Source: Selaginella moellendorffii (lineage: Eukaryota > Streptophyta > Lycopodiopsida > Selaginellales > Selaginellaceae). Taken from it: a stretch of 64,000 bases of DNA. Below, piece after piece: positions 1 to 12,392 of the stretch. The stretch covers positions 452,794 to 516,793 of the forward strand of contig NW_003314308.1 in NCBI RefSeq assembly GCF_000143415.4, in the 5' to 3' direction. A program made the position numbers and the translations under genes. Under the pieces are notes generated by a model. That model was not told the DNA's origin. It saw only the letters and a program-made list of their open reading frames with translations, and searched no databases. Position 1 is the first letter of the stretch. Each line of letters starts with the position of its first letter.

Positions 1-468
1 TACAATGTCAAAGGCCATTCTAAAATCCACAAAGCAACAAAGGAGCCTGCCTCCTTTTGCATGGGAGTGATCCAATAGGATTTGAAATGTAATCAGGTGG
101 TCTATGAACTTCTGCGTGGGTGAAAGCTAGCCTGGCCCAATGCACATACATGTGTTGTTTTTACCCACTGCATCAGCCACTTTTCTAGCATCTGTGCACA
201 TAGCTTGGAGAAGACATTGCTTATTATGATGCATCTATAGTTGAATAGGTTGTCTTTATTCCCTGTTCATCCACACAATTGTCCATGTTGTTAGGAAGCT
301 AGTGTTGGCTATGTTGTTAAAGATTCCTATGAGGATGGGGGTGAAGAAATTTTCATCTGTAACCAACAATATCTCTCCAGTGAGCCATTGTGCATCTGGG
401 GCTTGGCATTTTGGCAATTTGCAAATGGCATTGGCAATGTCTTTTATAGAGAAGGTGGTTGTCCTCAA
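1..468 (-). mobile_element. LINE (non-LTR retrotransposon) reverse transcriptase remnant
   Basis: On the minus strand the translation reads like the N-terminal half of a plant LINE reverse transcriptase. It has a stretch around KLPKCQAPDA, then NVFSKLCAQMLEKWL, then GQASFHPR, and after one frame change DHLITFQILLDHS and CCFVDFRMAFDIV. The last matches RT motif A (FVDF-x-x-AFD). At least one frameshift separates the GQASF and DHLITF parts, so this copy is dead. It runs off the left edge of the window and its 5' end is not defined. It may belong to the same broad class as the LINE tails near 8 kb and 28.5 kb, but those cover a different part of the polyprotein. Confidence 0.85.
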
Positions 469-501
469 GAGAATACAAAAAGAAAAGCTTTGAACTAGCG
501 T

Positions 502-1978
502 TTACTTCCACAATTCAAGGTCTTTGACCAAGGAATCGATGCCGGATCGAGAAGATCCTCCTTCTTCCATCCCCTGTCTAGCGAGTTCTCCAAGATCGCT
601 GGCTTTCTTTCCAAGCTCATCCCGCCTTTTAAACATGAGCTCCTGGATTGCAGCCTCCAAATCGGCCTTGCTCACAACGTCAGTAATGGCGTTACCCAAT
701 CTTACCGAAATCCCCCACTCCTCGTCCAAGATCTTCCTCGTCAAGCACTGATCGGCCATTCGCGGCATCGACATCACAGGAACGCCAACGGTGACGCTCT
801 CCAAGATCGAATTCCATCCGCAATGCGTCAAGAAACCGCCCACCGCACGGTGCCCGAGGACCGCAACCTGGGGTGCCCAGTCGGTTAGCAGCCCGCGGTA
901 TACCGTGCCACCATTAACGTGCTCTAAGGCACCACCGGACTTGAGCGCGTACCGCGCGGTAGCGCCGAATTCCTTCGGCACTAGCTCGAGCTGCTGCGGG
1001 CGTACCACCAATAGAAAAGCGATGTTCTTCGTGGATTCCAAAGCCAGGGCTATCTGCTCGAATTGGGCTGCCGGGACCGGAGCAATAGTTCCAAACGCAA
1101 TGTATAGAACCGATCGAGACTCCTGTTTGTCCAGCCATGGAATTACCTGGTTTGGATCGTCTGGATCGCTCCCAGTGGAGATGTTTAGATGGAGAGGACC
1201 CACTGGAACGATGTTGATTCCACATAGCTCAAGAGCTCTCACCGCATTGCCTTCCAGGGTGTGGGAGGAGTTTGCCAGTACGCGATCAGCTTGGGAGCTA
1301 TACCCCACAGCTTCCACAAAGGTCTTGCCAACAATGTCGGCGCTGAATTTTGGATCTGTGGCATGGTGTAGCGTCATGTAGTCCAAGACCTTGAGGTCCG
1401 CAAGCCCTGGAATCTTCACCACGGTTTCGAGATCTAGCAGTCCAAGTTTTCTAAGATCACCATTCCTGGAAGAAAGCGTTTGGAAATCACGTACCTTTGA
1501 TCGCATTCTCGGAGATAAGCCTTGGTAAGTTACTATACACAGCAAGCTCGGTCATGGTGGACGTCCAAAACGCGACCCACGGCACGCCCAAGTCCCGGGC
1601 AACGTCTCCGCCCCAACCCACGAGAACGTCGCTTATGACGCACGTCACTCTGCGGTGCCGCCAGCGCGCCGCCACGGCACCGCCCAGCGCCTTAAACTTT
1701 AGGAAGAACTCGAGGAAGAGCTTCACGTTCCTCTCGGCCGGACGCTCCAGCGGCAAATCCTCGTAGCGCACAAACTCCAAACCTTTCTCTGGCTGCGATG
1801 GTGGCGCCCCTCCAGAGGGTGGCGACTTGTTTTGCGGGAGCTGGAGGATCGTGACGGCGATCCGGCCGCCAGTGAGAGAGTGGAGATGGCGACTGAGATG
1901 GAGGAGAGGGATCTCATGGCCCTTGAGGAAGAATGGCACTGCGAGAATGTGTATGTGATCCAAGTGCTCTTCCTCCAT
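502..1978 (-). pseudogene. UDP-glycosyltransferase (family 1, plant UGT), broken by one frameshift
   Basis: Family 1 UGTs transfer a sugar from a UDP-sugar to small molecules in the cytosol. The N-terminal half (1978 to about 1496, 161 codons) has the acceptor-side motif GHEIPLLHLSRHL with the expected catalytic histidine. The C-terminal half ends with the 44-residue PSPG donor-binding box at about 748-879, starting WAPQ, containing HCGWNS and ending in Q, as in many glucose-using enzymes. The halves are in different frames. Near 1490 one extra G in AAAGGTACGT shifts the frame; without it the protein would be about 491 aa, the usual UGT length. GT-AG alternatives there would give introns of only 25-29 nt, and the 'intron' itself encodes plausible UGT sequence, so I read this as a frameshift or a base-calling error. 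Apart from this break the gene looks intact. Confidence 0.9.
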
Positions 1979-2271
1979 GGCTCCGAGCTTCCAATTAAGA
2001 CTTGAAAAGTTCTTTTTATCTTCTACCAGCTCACTTTAAAAGTGCTCTGTGTCCCTCGTTGCTCGCTCCCTGACAATGCTCTCACATACGTGGTTTGTTT
2101 TTTTTTCCTTTACTGTTGCTTTTTTTTTTCGCTCTTGATTCTCTTTTGTCACACTCTATCATTTATTAAAATAGACAGATAGTTAGTGTCAATCAATCAG
2201 ATATGAAAAGATTTTGCTATGTTTATAGTATAACATTAAGTTTTGGAGGGTTGGTTTTTTAGGTAGAGTTA

Positions 2272-4830
2272 TTAGGATGTATGACATGGATCCAAGTGGA
2301 GTGTGGATGCATTGAGCAAGCTCGTCCACTGCTCCACACTGGGCTCCATCGGCATGGAATTCACGAGCGCCTCGGCATCGCGCAGATGCCCACACCGCCC
2401 TAGCAGATCCACCACGCAGCCGTAGTGCTCCGGGATTGGATCCACGCCGTGATCGCCTTGCATCGACGCAAAGATCTCCATGGCCCTCCTCGCCAGTCCG
2501 CCATGGCTGCACGAGAACAAGAGGCTGACGAAGGTCACTGCGTCTTGCTCGATCCCTTCCAGCCCCATATCGCGATGCAGGCAAAGAGCTCTCTGGATCT
2601 CGCCACACTCTGCGTATGCCGCGATCATGCTGCTCCAAGCTACCGGGTTTCGCCGATCGAGCGAGCGGTCGAAGGCTGTTCTCGCGGATTTCGCAGCGCC
2701 ACACTTGGCGTAGAGATTGATCGCGAGGGTGTCCACTCTCGCCGATAAGATCCCGCTCTCGAGGAACCACGAATGCACAGCACCTCCCCGGTGTGGGCAC
2801 TTCATCTCTCGGCAAGCGGTCAGCGCAACCGCGAAGGCCATCTCGTCGGGAACGGTGCCGTCGTGGAGCATCGCGTGGAAGAAGTGGAGAGCCAGGCGTG
2901 GATCGCCGCTAGAATTGGCCGCGGTCATCATCGCCACCCACGGCCACACGGATCGCTCTTCCAATCGCTGGAAGAGATCTCTTGCGCGGTCCAGGCCGCG
3001 GCCGAGCTTCGTGTGGAAGCTCATGAGCGCGGTGGTGACGACGGGCACGAGCTCTAGTCCGGCCTCTCGGATGTGTCCCTGGATTCGATCGAAGTGTTCT
3101 TGGATCGATGATCTTCCATCCTCGATGCGATTGAGCTCCTTCTCACAGGCCGCGATCAGTGAGAGGAAGGAGACGTGATTGGGCCGGATGCCCTCGAGGA
3201 GCATTCTTCGGTAGATCACGCACGATTCGGCCATGGTTTCTTGCGAGCTGATCATCGCTGACCACGTCACGACGCTTGATTCTTCCTCCACCTTGGCTTG
3301 ATCGTCGAGCAAGTCGCTCGCGAGATGGAGCAGCCCACAGGCAGCGTACATCCCCGCTAGCGCATTGCCCACTGCCACATCGCTAGAGATTCGCGAGGGC
3401 GAGGCGAGGATCCGTGCGTGAATCGATCGCCCCTGGACGATGTTTTGGGTCGCTGCGCAAGCGCCCAGGATCGCCACGAAGGTGATCTCGTCGCCCTTGA
3501 CGCCCTCGAGATCCATTCGGCGGTGGAGTTCCAACGCTTCCTCGGATTCGCCCCAGCCCAGGCAAGCAGAGATCATTGTGTTCCAAGAGACCAGATTCTT
3601 TGCCGGCATGCTCGTGGAGAAGAAGGACCGCGCGTCCTCCACGCCGGTCTTGCCGTAGAGATTGAGCAGCGCGTTGAGAAGCGCGTCGTGGATCTCTACA
3701 CCGCTGCCCAGGATTCGCGAGTGGATTGATCGCGCTGCTTCCACATCATCGCCCAGGCGCGCGAGAGATTGGACGAGGGTAACGAATGTGACGCTGCTGG
3801 GCTTGATCCCCTGGTGTTCCATCTTCCGGAAGAGTTCCAACACAACCTTAAAATCCCCATTCCGGGCATTTGCCGCGAGGATGATGTTCCAAGACACCAC
3901 GTCTCTCACAGGCATCGCCTCAAGAACACAGACCGATTCCTCGACAAGATCACATTTGGTGTACATTGTAAGGATAGAATTCGCGACGAAGGTGTCGGCA
4001 TCCAGCCCGATTCGCGAGGAATCGTTGTGGACGAGTTTGCCCACTGTGCTGTTCTTTAGCGCCGAACACGCGCCCAGGACATTGATCACGGTCGTTTCGT
4101 TTGGGCGGGCATCCATTCGCCGGTAGAGCTCCAAAATCTCTTCGTGCAGATCCCTCTCCGCGTAGGCGATCATCATCGCGTTCCAGCACGACACGGATTT
4201 GGGAGCGATTCGATCGAAGGCGTCCCTGGCAGCGGCAAGATCGCCACACATGCTATAGGATTTGATGAATCCGGGCTCCGATCCATAGCCCATGCCGGTG
4301 AGCTGCGCGTGGATAGATCGGCACACGGGCAGCGCGCTCGGATCCGAGCAGGCGCTCAGGATCGTGAGGTAGGTCACTCGATCGGGCCTGACGCCCTCGA
4401 GCTGCATGGATTGGAAGAGGTGGAACGCGCGGGAATAATGCCCCTTGCGGGCATTTGCTGCGATCAGGAGAGTCCACGACACCGCATTCTTGTGGGCGAG
4501 CATTTGGCCAAACACAGTGGTGGCATCGTCCAGGCTGCCGCATCGGCAGTAAGCCTCGATGAGGAGATTGCTGATAAACAGGTGGGAGCGGTGATCTCTG
4601 GCAATGGTGGCGTGGATCTTCTTGCAGAGCGGGAGGGATTGGGTAGCGGCACAGTCGCGGATGATCGAGGCCAACAAACGTTCTTGTTCTTCGTCGGGAT
4701 CATTGTTGGGATCTTTGTCTTGGGTCTTGGTCTGGTCGAAGAGGTGTGTTGCGAGATTATCAAGGCGATCGATCTCCGCGGCTGAGCTGGGCACGAATCT
4801 CTGGCAGCATTTCCTTGTGCCGTGGATCAT
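2272..4830 (-). CDS. PPR protein, PLS-type, 852 aa, intronless, short C-terminus
   Basis: Pentatricopeptide repeat protein with about 18-20 repeats. PPR proteins bind organellar RNA and act in editing, splicing or stability. Repeats show the PLS signature: runs such as KNAVSWTLLIAANARKG and LEGVRPDRVTYLTILSACS, and L-type joints such as RSIHA. The start is the ATG at 4830. The protein ends soon after the opening of an E motif (PSVEQWTSLLNA) and then ASTLHLDPCHTS, so most of the E domain and any E+ or DYW domain are missing. This may be natural, since E domains can be short, or may reflect 3' truncation followed by read-through into unrelated sequence. There is no clear N-terminal targeting peptide, although the first residues are basic. 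Neighbours are unrelated. Confidence 0.9.
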   Translation of the reverse strand: MIHGTRKCCQRFVPSSAAEIDRLDNLATHLFDQTKTQDKDPNNDPDEEQERLLASIIRDCAATQSLPLCKKIHATIARDHRSHLFISNLLIEAYCRCGSLDDATTVFGQMLAHKNAVSWTLLIAANARKGHYSRAFHLFQSMQLEGVRPDRVTYLTILSACSDPSALPVCRSIHAQLTGMGYGSEPGFIKSYSMCGDLAAARDAFDRIAPKSVSCWNAMMIAYAERDLHEEILELYRRMDARPNETTVINVLGACSALKNSTVGKLVHNDSSRIGLDADTFVANSILTMYTKCDLVEESVCVLEAMPVRDVVSWNIILAANARNGDFKVVLELFRKMEHQGIKPSSVTFVTLVQSLARLGDDVEAARSIHSRILGSGVEIHDALLNALLNLYGKTGVEDARSFFSTSMPAKNLVSWNTMISACLGWGESEEALELHRRMDLEGVKGDEITFVAILGACAATQNIVQGRSIHARILASPSRISSDVAVGNALAGMYAACGLLHLASDLLDDQAKVEEESSVVTWSAMISSQETMAESCVIYRRMLLEGIRPNHVSFLSLIAACEKELNRIEDGRSSIQEHFDRIQGHIREAGLELVPVVTTALMSFHTKLGRGLDRARDLFQRLEERSVWPWVAMMTAANSSGDPRLALHFFHAMLHDGTVPDEMAFAVALTACREMKCPHRGGAVHSWFLESGILSARVDTLAINLYAKCGAAKSARTAFDRSLDRRNPVAWSSMIAAYAECGEIQRALCLHRDMGLEGIEQDAVTFVSLLFSCSHGGLARRAMEIFASMQGDHGVDPIPEHYGCVVDLLGRCGHLRDAEALVNSMPMEPSVEQWTSLLNASTLHLDPCHTS

Positions 4831-5509
4831 AAGAACATTCTAGTTCGATGGAGTGAGATGCGTGAGCCAATCAATCAAGAATTCCTAAGACTCTTTTTGT
4901 TGGTACTCAGACTCTCCTCAATCACAGGCACAAGATGGTAACCATGGTGGCGAGCGTTAGCAACAAGAACGCCGCGTAAACCATCCGGATGAGGTGGGAG
5001 GGTACTACCACTACACCAGCTGCGCTTCACCATGGAAAAACCTTCATTACACGAGGCAGTGACAAAAATTTCTCTAACTTATGCTGTAAACTAAGTCGTC
5101 ACAAAACTTTTGGTCTTATGAGCTCGATGCTTTCAAAGACAAGTTATATTTGCTGTGTTGAATCAACATTATTAAACTTGTTGCCACAGGCCGTTGGCCC
5201 ATCCATTATTCTGGTCGATGAACTCAGCTTTGCTTCTGGCAAGTTCTGGAAGCCTGAACATAACCAACATCAAGGTGGTGTGCTTGAAGAGCATGAAGAG
5301 CAACTTGACGTCTTTCTTTCCGCAGGGTCAGCTGATCTCATTCGGGTGGCAAGTACCAGAAATTTGAGGCAGAAAACTTGTCAAAAAACAGATAATTGCT
5401 GCGGGTGAATTCTCGGACTCTAGCCAAATACGTCTATGTGTACAACCAAAGCTGTAGCAGAAATTGAGATAAGAACTTCGTCAAATCTTGCACACAATTT
5501 TGGAGGTCT
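4831..5509. other. Spacer with 3' flank shared by the membrane-gene copies
   Basis: No supported gene. The part at about 5290-5500 is repeated, with divergence, downstream of membrane-gene copy B (about 14610-14780) and copy D (30720-30920 in reverse). It is therefore the conserved 3' flank of that family. A tRNA fragment lies at 4994-5025. Confidence 0.6.
4994..5025 (-). pseudogene. 5' half of a tRNA-Gly(CCC) gene
   Basis: The minus strand reproduces the acceptor strand, D arm start and anticodon arm start of the two full tRNA-Gly(CCC) genes in this window (19381 and 23565). About five bases of the D loop (TCATA) are missing and everything after the anticodon is absent. A few flanking bases (GAAGCGCAGC on the minus strand) are also shared with the full genes. 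It is a dead fragment carried by duplication. Confidence 0.75.
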
Positions 5510-7354
5510 TCATGGTTGAACCTTATTCGCAGGAATGTCGACTTTTGCATGAAGGCCTTTCCTCTTTTCCATCCAAAGCATCACTGCTGTGAAACTGAGG
5601 TTCTCTCCCTCTCTAGGCTGATCGTGAGCCTGGAGCAGCAAAGATACGCACAGCTGAGCTTTCATAACTTTCCAGTCCCCATCACCAATGCATCCGCATT
5701 GCCTAACCAATGCGGTATTCACCTTATATCCATTTTCATAGTGGATCAAACTAAATTGTCCCAGTTCAACTGTTAGCTTTTCTCTCAGCTTCTTAACATC
5801 GTCACTGCTCGGTTCGAACATGCTCTTATGGTACAGCCTAATGAGGATAAGAAGATTACGAAGATCTCGTACAATCTGATAGTTGCCATCTACTTCCTCA
5901 ACGGATGCAAAAGCCATGCCACATAGAGCCATATCGAAAGCTCCTCCACTATAATGATTTACATTGTATCCGATCTTCGTCTGAAACTCGTTGAGTTGCA
6001 GTGCAGCATCCATAGTTTCAATACATATGGCACACTGCTTTCTACTATTTAATGCTGCTTCAGCTTCTATAATGGTCCTTGTAACCTTGTGTACGTCTGG
6101 TGCAGAAAGCTGAACAGCAACATAAGCTAGACTTGGTGCTATTTTGTCTGACCACGTATCCTTGACCCTTTTGGACCAGTTGTCCTGTATCCTACCCATG
6201 ATCAGCTTGAATGAGACCGCAAAGCATACGAGGCAAGCACGAGTTGTAGCACGCGCCAGTCCAAAGAATATCACATAGCACATCAACTCATAGCCTTCCA
6301 GAATTCTTAGCCAGTATTGGACCAAGTGTTCGTGGTTATGCACATCCTCCAAGGGCGTTCCTTCCATTAGAACGTGAAAGAACTGTAGCAAGTCATGGAA
6401 CCACTCCCACTGGAAAATCTTTCTTGCCATTGTTTTCATGTCATCTTTATTGGTGACAAGCTCGACTGCGATGTCTATACGAGCAAGGAACCCTGGAGAG
6501 CACTGCATACTAAGATACAGCAATATGATAATGGAGCACACTAGAGTCTCCGGTCCAGCTGGATGATTGATTAGAAGATTGATGATCGTATAGTACGCTA
6601 TAAATATCAGCAAACCCGTACCTTCTACCCAGAGAAAAGTATACTGACTATCGAAGTGTTTCATGTGCTGGAAAACCCCAAGAGCCTGACTCTGTAAGCT
6701 GCTTCCGAATAACATCTTGTCGACCACCTGGAACATATGTTCAGCTTGTTCATGGTCTGCTCGCTGTGGTTTTTCCTTGTTTCTCCATATCCTGAACACT
6801 TCATTGCTCCTAGCTATACTTACAAATATTGCAGATGGTAGAAGGATCCATAAGTCAAGTAAGAGATGACATCGAGGCAGCCACATGTACATGAGGTACT
6901 CCCAAAACCGAGAACGGAGACGTAGCATTTGTGACTTGGTTTCGTTCTTGCATCCACAAAAACGGATTGTAAGAGCCGCTAAGTAGCTGAGTAGGACAAG
7001 CTGTTGTCGGCTCTGTTCGCGTTTGAGACCACTTAAGGCAAGGAGCCCTGCTGCCTCAGTCAAACCCGTAGCAGTGAGGAGGTATCTCCTTGCAAAATTT
7101 TGAACAAGTAGACCGGGACCTAAAGAGAAGACTCCCAACTGCAGATTGAAGTACCTTGCTAGCATTGTGCATATCAATGTCGTGCATCCCGCGACTATAA
7201 ACTTATCCCCAAAACTCCCACTGAAACTCTGTTGTATGTTGAAGAAGATGAAAGATATGTCATAGACTTTATCTCCCAGGATGATCAATCCAATGATAAG
7301 TAGCAGCACGACCACTGAGAAAATGCAGCCTAAGAGCTTAGCCAACCAATGCAT
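5510..7354 (-). CDS. Multi-pass membrane protein of unknown function, 614 aa (copy A, intact)
   Basis: A single long exon starting at ATG 7354. The N-terminus is a strong hydrophobic helix (residues about 10-27, rich in V, L and I), followed by at least five more hydrophobic segments (about 50-65, 160-180, 250-262, 270-285 and 350-375). The C-terminal 220 residues are soluble and rich in charged residues. I do not recognise the family. It looks like one of the large families of predicted membrane proteins typical of Selaginella, but that is inference. Two further copies in this window are degenerate (14640-16690 and 28887-30715). This is the only one without disruptions, so it may be the functional source. 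A MITE-like element lies 42 bp upstream of the start codon and could affect its promoter. Not an obvious transporter: no signature motif is visible. Confidence 0.75.
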   Translation of the reverse strand: MHWLAKLLGCIFSVVVLLLIIGLIILGDKVYDISFIFFNIQQSFSGSFGDKFIVAGCTTLICTMLARYFNLQLGVFSLGPGLLVQNFARRYLLTATGLTEAAGLLALSGLKREQSRQQLVLLSYLAALTIRFCGCKNETKSQMLRLRSRFWEYLMYMWLPRCHLLLDLWILLPSAIFVSIARSNEVFRIWRNKEKPQRADHEQAEHMFQVVDKMLFGSSLQSQALGVFQHMKHFDSQYTFLWVEGTGLLIFIAYYTIINLLINHPAGPETLVCSIIILLYLSMQCSPGFLARIDIAVELVTNKDDMKTMARKIFQWEWFHDLLQFFHVLMEGTPLEDVHNHEHLVQYWLRILEGYELMCYVIFFGLARATTRACLVCFAVSFKLIMGRIQDNWSKRVKDTWSDKIAPSLAYVAVQLSAPDVHKVTRTIIEAEAALNSRKQCAICIETMDAALQLNEFQTKIGYNVNHYSGGAFDMALCGMAFASVEEVDGNYQIVRDLRNLLILIRLYHKSMFEPSSDDVKKLREKLTVELGQFSLIHYENGYKVNTALVRQCGCIGDGDWKVMKAQLCVSLLLQAHDQPREGENLSFTAVMLWMEKRKGLHAKVDIPANKVQP

Positions 7355-7395
7355 TTTGCGTAAAGCTAGATCCAGTAAGCACTGAGATGCTTTAT

Positions 7396-7664
7396 TTCGT
7401 TAAAGTGGAACTTTTCATTATCCCACTTATGGTGTGTGGCCACATGCCATTTTTATAACAACAATAAAAAATTGAAATTTTAGCTTTATAATTTATAAAT
7501 TAAAAACTTTTCATATGATTTTGTGTTATAATATTGTGAAATATAAAAAATAAATTAAAAAACTGATAGAAATATTAATAAATATTAATTAAGTACTAGG
7601 AAATGGCATGTGGACACATGCTAATTAATGTCCCACTTTACTAAATAAGTTCCACTTTAACGAA
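7396..7664. mobile_element. MITE-like foldback element, about 269 bp
   Basis: A very AT-rich block bounded by inverted repeats. The left end is TTCGTTAAAGTGGAACTT and the right end is its complement, AAGTTCCACTTTAACGAA. Inner parts also pair imperfectly (GGCCACATGCCATTT against AAATGGCATGTGGACAC). Membrane-gene copy D (near 28920-28960) has the same flanking bases without the element, that is, an empty site, which supports insertion. I cannot define a clean target-site duplication and cannot assign a superfamily. Confidence 0.75.
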
Positions 7665-7729
7665 TGGGATGGAAATTATGAAAAATGCAGGGTTAGACCT
7701 CAATTCATCCTCATTGTGAAGAGCCAAAT

Positions 7730-8300
7730 TGCCAAATTTGAGGAGGGAGTGAGTGGACAGATACAGGAGAGGCTACAATCGTTCTGCTGGAGAAAGCCAA
7801 ATCGCCCCCTCTCCATCATACGATATGATACAATTACCATCCACTATATAGTATACAATTTTAATTGTATCTCCAGCACGATCTCGTCCTTAGCCATTTT
7901 TGCACGGCATCTGGAATAGAGGTCAACCTCTCCAAAACGAAGCTTAAGGTATTTGGACACTGCCTGTTTACCCTTGGACGCTTACAAATACCTGGGCTTA
8001 GAATTAACCCCTGGAAAGCGAGTTGCAGACCACATCAAAGCAACTCGCAGGGCATACCATTCTTTTCAATCCGATTGACAAATAACCAATGGAGTGTGAA
8101 GAGGTATTTCTTCCTCACAAAAGTATAGCACAACACTAGTGACACATCTCCGGGCATGAATGAGTGGGATCGAGTAAGAGTTGACCAGTTTATTCGGACT
8201 AAATTGCAGTCTGACGACGTCTCCTACCCCATCATCCTGCTTGAGTCTGGATTATAGCCATGGAAGTGCGTCATTGTATACATAAAAAAGGAAACGCCAC
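7730..8300 (+). mobile_element. LINE 3' tail remnant (left arm)
   Basis: The translation includes HFCTASGIEVNLSKTKLKVFGH, then (out of frame) KYLGLELTPGKRVADH-like residues, and further on NEWDRVRVDQFIRTKLQSDD. These match the C-terminal part of plant LINE reverse transcriptases (the NLSKTK ... KYLG motif). Several frameshifts and stops make it inactive. A reverse-complement copy lies at about 28170-28800, so it predates the inverted duplication. Confidence 0.75.
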
Positions 8301-8539
8301 CTCTCTAAAAAACACTCCATGCCGGCTATAGACGATTCTATCAGCTTAATGTATGAACGATTGGTGGCTGGACGTAAAAAAACTGGACATGGCACAAGCA
8401 CTCCAAAAATGGCTTCAAGACAAGACAGTTAGAGCAGTGAAATATGAGATTTATCATTGACTGTGATGATCTTCTAGGGAGAGATCCATTTATGGAGTAC
8501 CACCATGCTCCGCAATCTTAAAACATACCGGTCCATAAT

Positions 8540-9160
8540 GTGATTTCAACCACCGCGATGCAGACGGCATATGGTCGAGCCGGAGAGCTGCCGAGATGGG
8601 ATGCCCGAGCGAAATCTAGTTTCGTGGAGCTCCACGGTGACAGCCTATGAATCAAGCTTTGCGGTGGAGGCGGCCAAGCAGATCTTCGATGAGATGCCGC
8701 AGCACAGTCTCGAGAGCTCCAACGCACTGCTCGATGCGTACGCAGGAGTGCTCGAGATTCTTTGTGGGACTGCATCCTCTCGTGGACGTCCATCCTCTTG
8801 CTCACGCTCATGCAAAGCGACAACTTTTATCTATCACACTTTAAAATCTTTCAGACGCATGCCAAATCGTGTGGATGATCGTGGCGCTCGCTTGCACTGG
8901 GAGCTTCGATCGAGCCCTGGCTACGTTTGACGCTATCAGGATGGAGATTCTCCCAGACGAGGCTTGCTTCATTGCGTTTACAGCCATGCAGGAAAGATGG
9001 AAGCTGGCCGAGCTTTCTTTCGATCAATGCGGCAAGACTTTGGTGTGACCAAGATCACCAAGCAGCAGTACAGTTGCATGCTGGATCTCCTGGGACGATC
9101 TGGAACCCTGAGCTACGCCGAAGATCTCATTGCCATTTGATCCCCACATTGGAAGAACTG
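8540..9160 (+). pseudogene. Degenerate PPR fragment (left arm)
   Basis: Nucleotide-level copy of the 3' two thirds of the intact PPR gene at 19516-20976, including PERNLVSW-, SSFAVE-AKQIFDEMPQHSLESSNALLDAYA-like and FGVTKITKQ-YSCMLDLLG-like pieces. Numerous frameshifts and internal deletions scatter these over all three frames. The matching fragment in the other arm is at 27583-28130. It joins the receptor-kinase segment at about 9178. Confidence 0.8.
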
Positions 9161-9177
9161 CCGCCAAGCGAGATTTG

Positions 9178-10466
9178 TAGTGTTCATAATTTGTTACTGA
9201 CTTAACATCTCTCGGTTTGCAATGCAGGGAGTGCTGAAAGACGGTAGTGAAGTTGCCGTTAAGCAGCTGGACTTGCATTCCAAACAGGGACAGCGAGAGT
9301 TTGTCAACGAGCTGTCTATTATAACGAGCATTCAGCACAAGAACCTTGCAAAACTTCGAGGTTATTGCCTTGACCGAGACGATCGAATCCTAGTGTATGA
9401 ATTTCTAGAGAACAAGAGCCTTGATCAGCTATTATTTGGTAAGAACTAGGCTACTTCCTTATTGGTTAGTCTCTCAATTTTGTGATTGTAGAATCGGCTA
9501 CTGGAATATTTTTGGACTGGCCAACACGCTTTCAAATCGTCCTTGGTGTTGCGAATGGCCTTGCTTATCTTCACGAAGGATCCCAAAAGCAGATCATCCA
9601 CCGCGACATAAAAGCAAGCAATATCCTTCTCGACCATAAACTACATCCAAAAATCTCGGACTTCGAAATCTCCAAACTCTTCAACCAAGAGAAAGGATTT
9701 ACGAGCACCGTGATCGCCGGAACAATGTAAGGCCAGTTTCTTCCCATTTCTCCTCCTTATATTTCGATCTTTTTTCAGGGGCTATCTCGCTCCAGAGTAT
9801 GTGCTTGGTGGATTGCTGACTGTCAAAGCCGATGTGTATAACTTTGGAGTCCTGACGCTGGAGATTGTCAGCGGACAAAGATGCAACGACCGAAAAGATG
9901 GCCGCCTGCTAGTTCACTCGGTAAGTTAAGAGATTTATCAAAGTTTCTAAGATCTATTAATGTTTTCTTATGCATGGATACTTCACGAAAACAGCAGCGA
10001 ACTCGAGATTGCTGACCAGAGACTAGACTTGGAACACAACTCCGAAGAAATCTTGCGAGTTATCCAAGTCGCTCTCGCTTGCACTCACGAGAACTCGGCC
10101 TCTCGTCCATCGATGGGGGACGCTGTTGCCATGCTCTCCGGCTACAAGCAAGTCATAATCGCTCCCAGATCTCATGACAATTTGGAGGTAAGTCGAGAGT
10201 GGCAAAGTTGTGGAGCTGCCGGCACTGAAGAAGCTCTATCGAGTGGTAATGGAGCTCGGGAGTGGAGGGCAAGGCACGGTCCACCTGGTCATGGGGAGCA
10301 AGCTCTTAGCTGCAAAGTCACTACCAGAGGCGGCGCCGGGTCATACTCAAGCTAGCCGGTTGCCAAGGGACAATACAGCTCTATGACGTGGTGCTGGAGG
10401 AGGATCGCAAGTTCAAAGGTGGACGATGGTGGGGAACCCTAATTTTGGAGCTAGGCTCATTTGGAC
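9178..10466 (+). pseudogene. Receptor-like kinase, partial kinase domain (left arm only)
   Basis: Four exon-like blocks encode most of a plant RLK/Pelle kinase domain. 9228-9438 has VAVKQLDLHSKQGQREFVNE and YEFLENKSLDQLL. 9492-9726 has WPTRFQIVLGVANGLAYLHE and the HRDIKASNILL loop. 9779-9920 has [11 protein letters not shown] and [16 protein letters not shown]. About 9973-10190 has the C-lobe ending ENSASRPSMGDAVAMLSG. The extracellular and transmembrane parts and the glycine loop are absent. Three signs argue for a pseudogene: DFG is DFE (SDFEISKLF), the last intron has lost its acceptor AG (TTATG before GCATGG), and the 5' end abuts a PPR fragment. The segment is missing at the equivalent place in the right arm (27465-27580), so it was gained on the left or lost on the right. 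It retains the HRD aspartate and the VAVK lysine. Confidence 0.8.
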
Positions 10467-10497
10467 CAATCTTTAGGGTTTAAAGGATTAGGGTTAG

Positions 10498-12392
<1,895 letters not shown>

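Noticed and set aside
1467-1495. A 25-29 nt intron in the UGT gene
   Set aside because: Shorter than the introns in this window (about 50 bp or more), and the GT-AG pair GTACGT...CCAG would not keep the frame. The sequence it would remove encodes UGT-like residues (VRDFQTLSSR). A one-base frameshift explains the data better.
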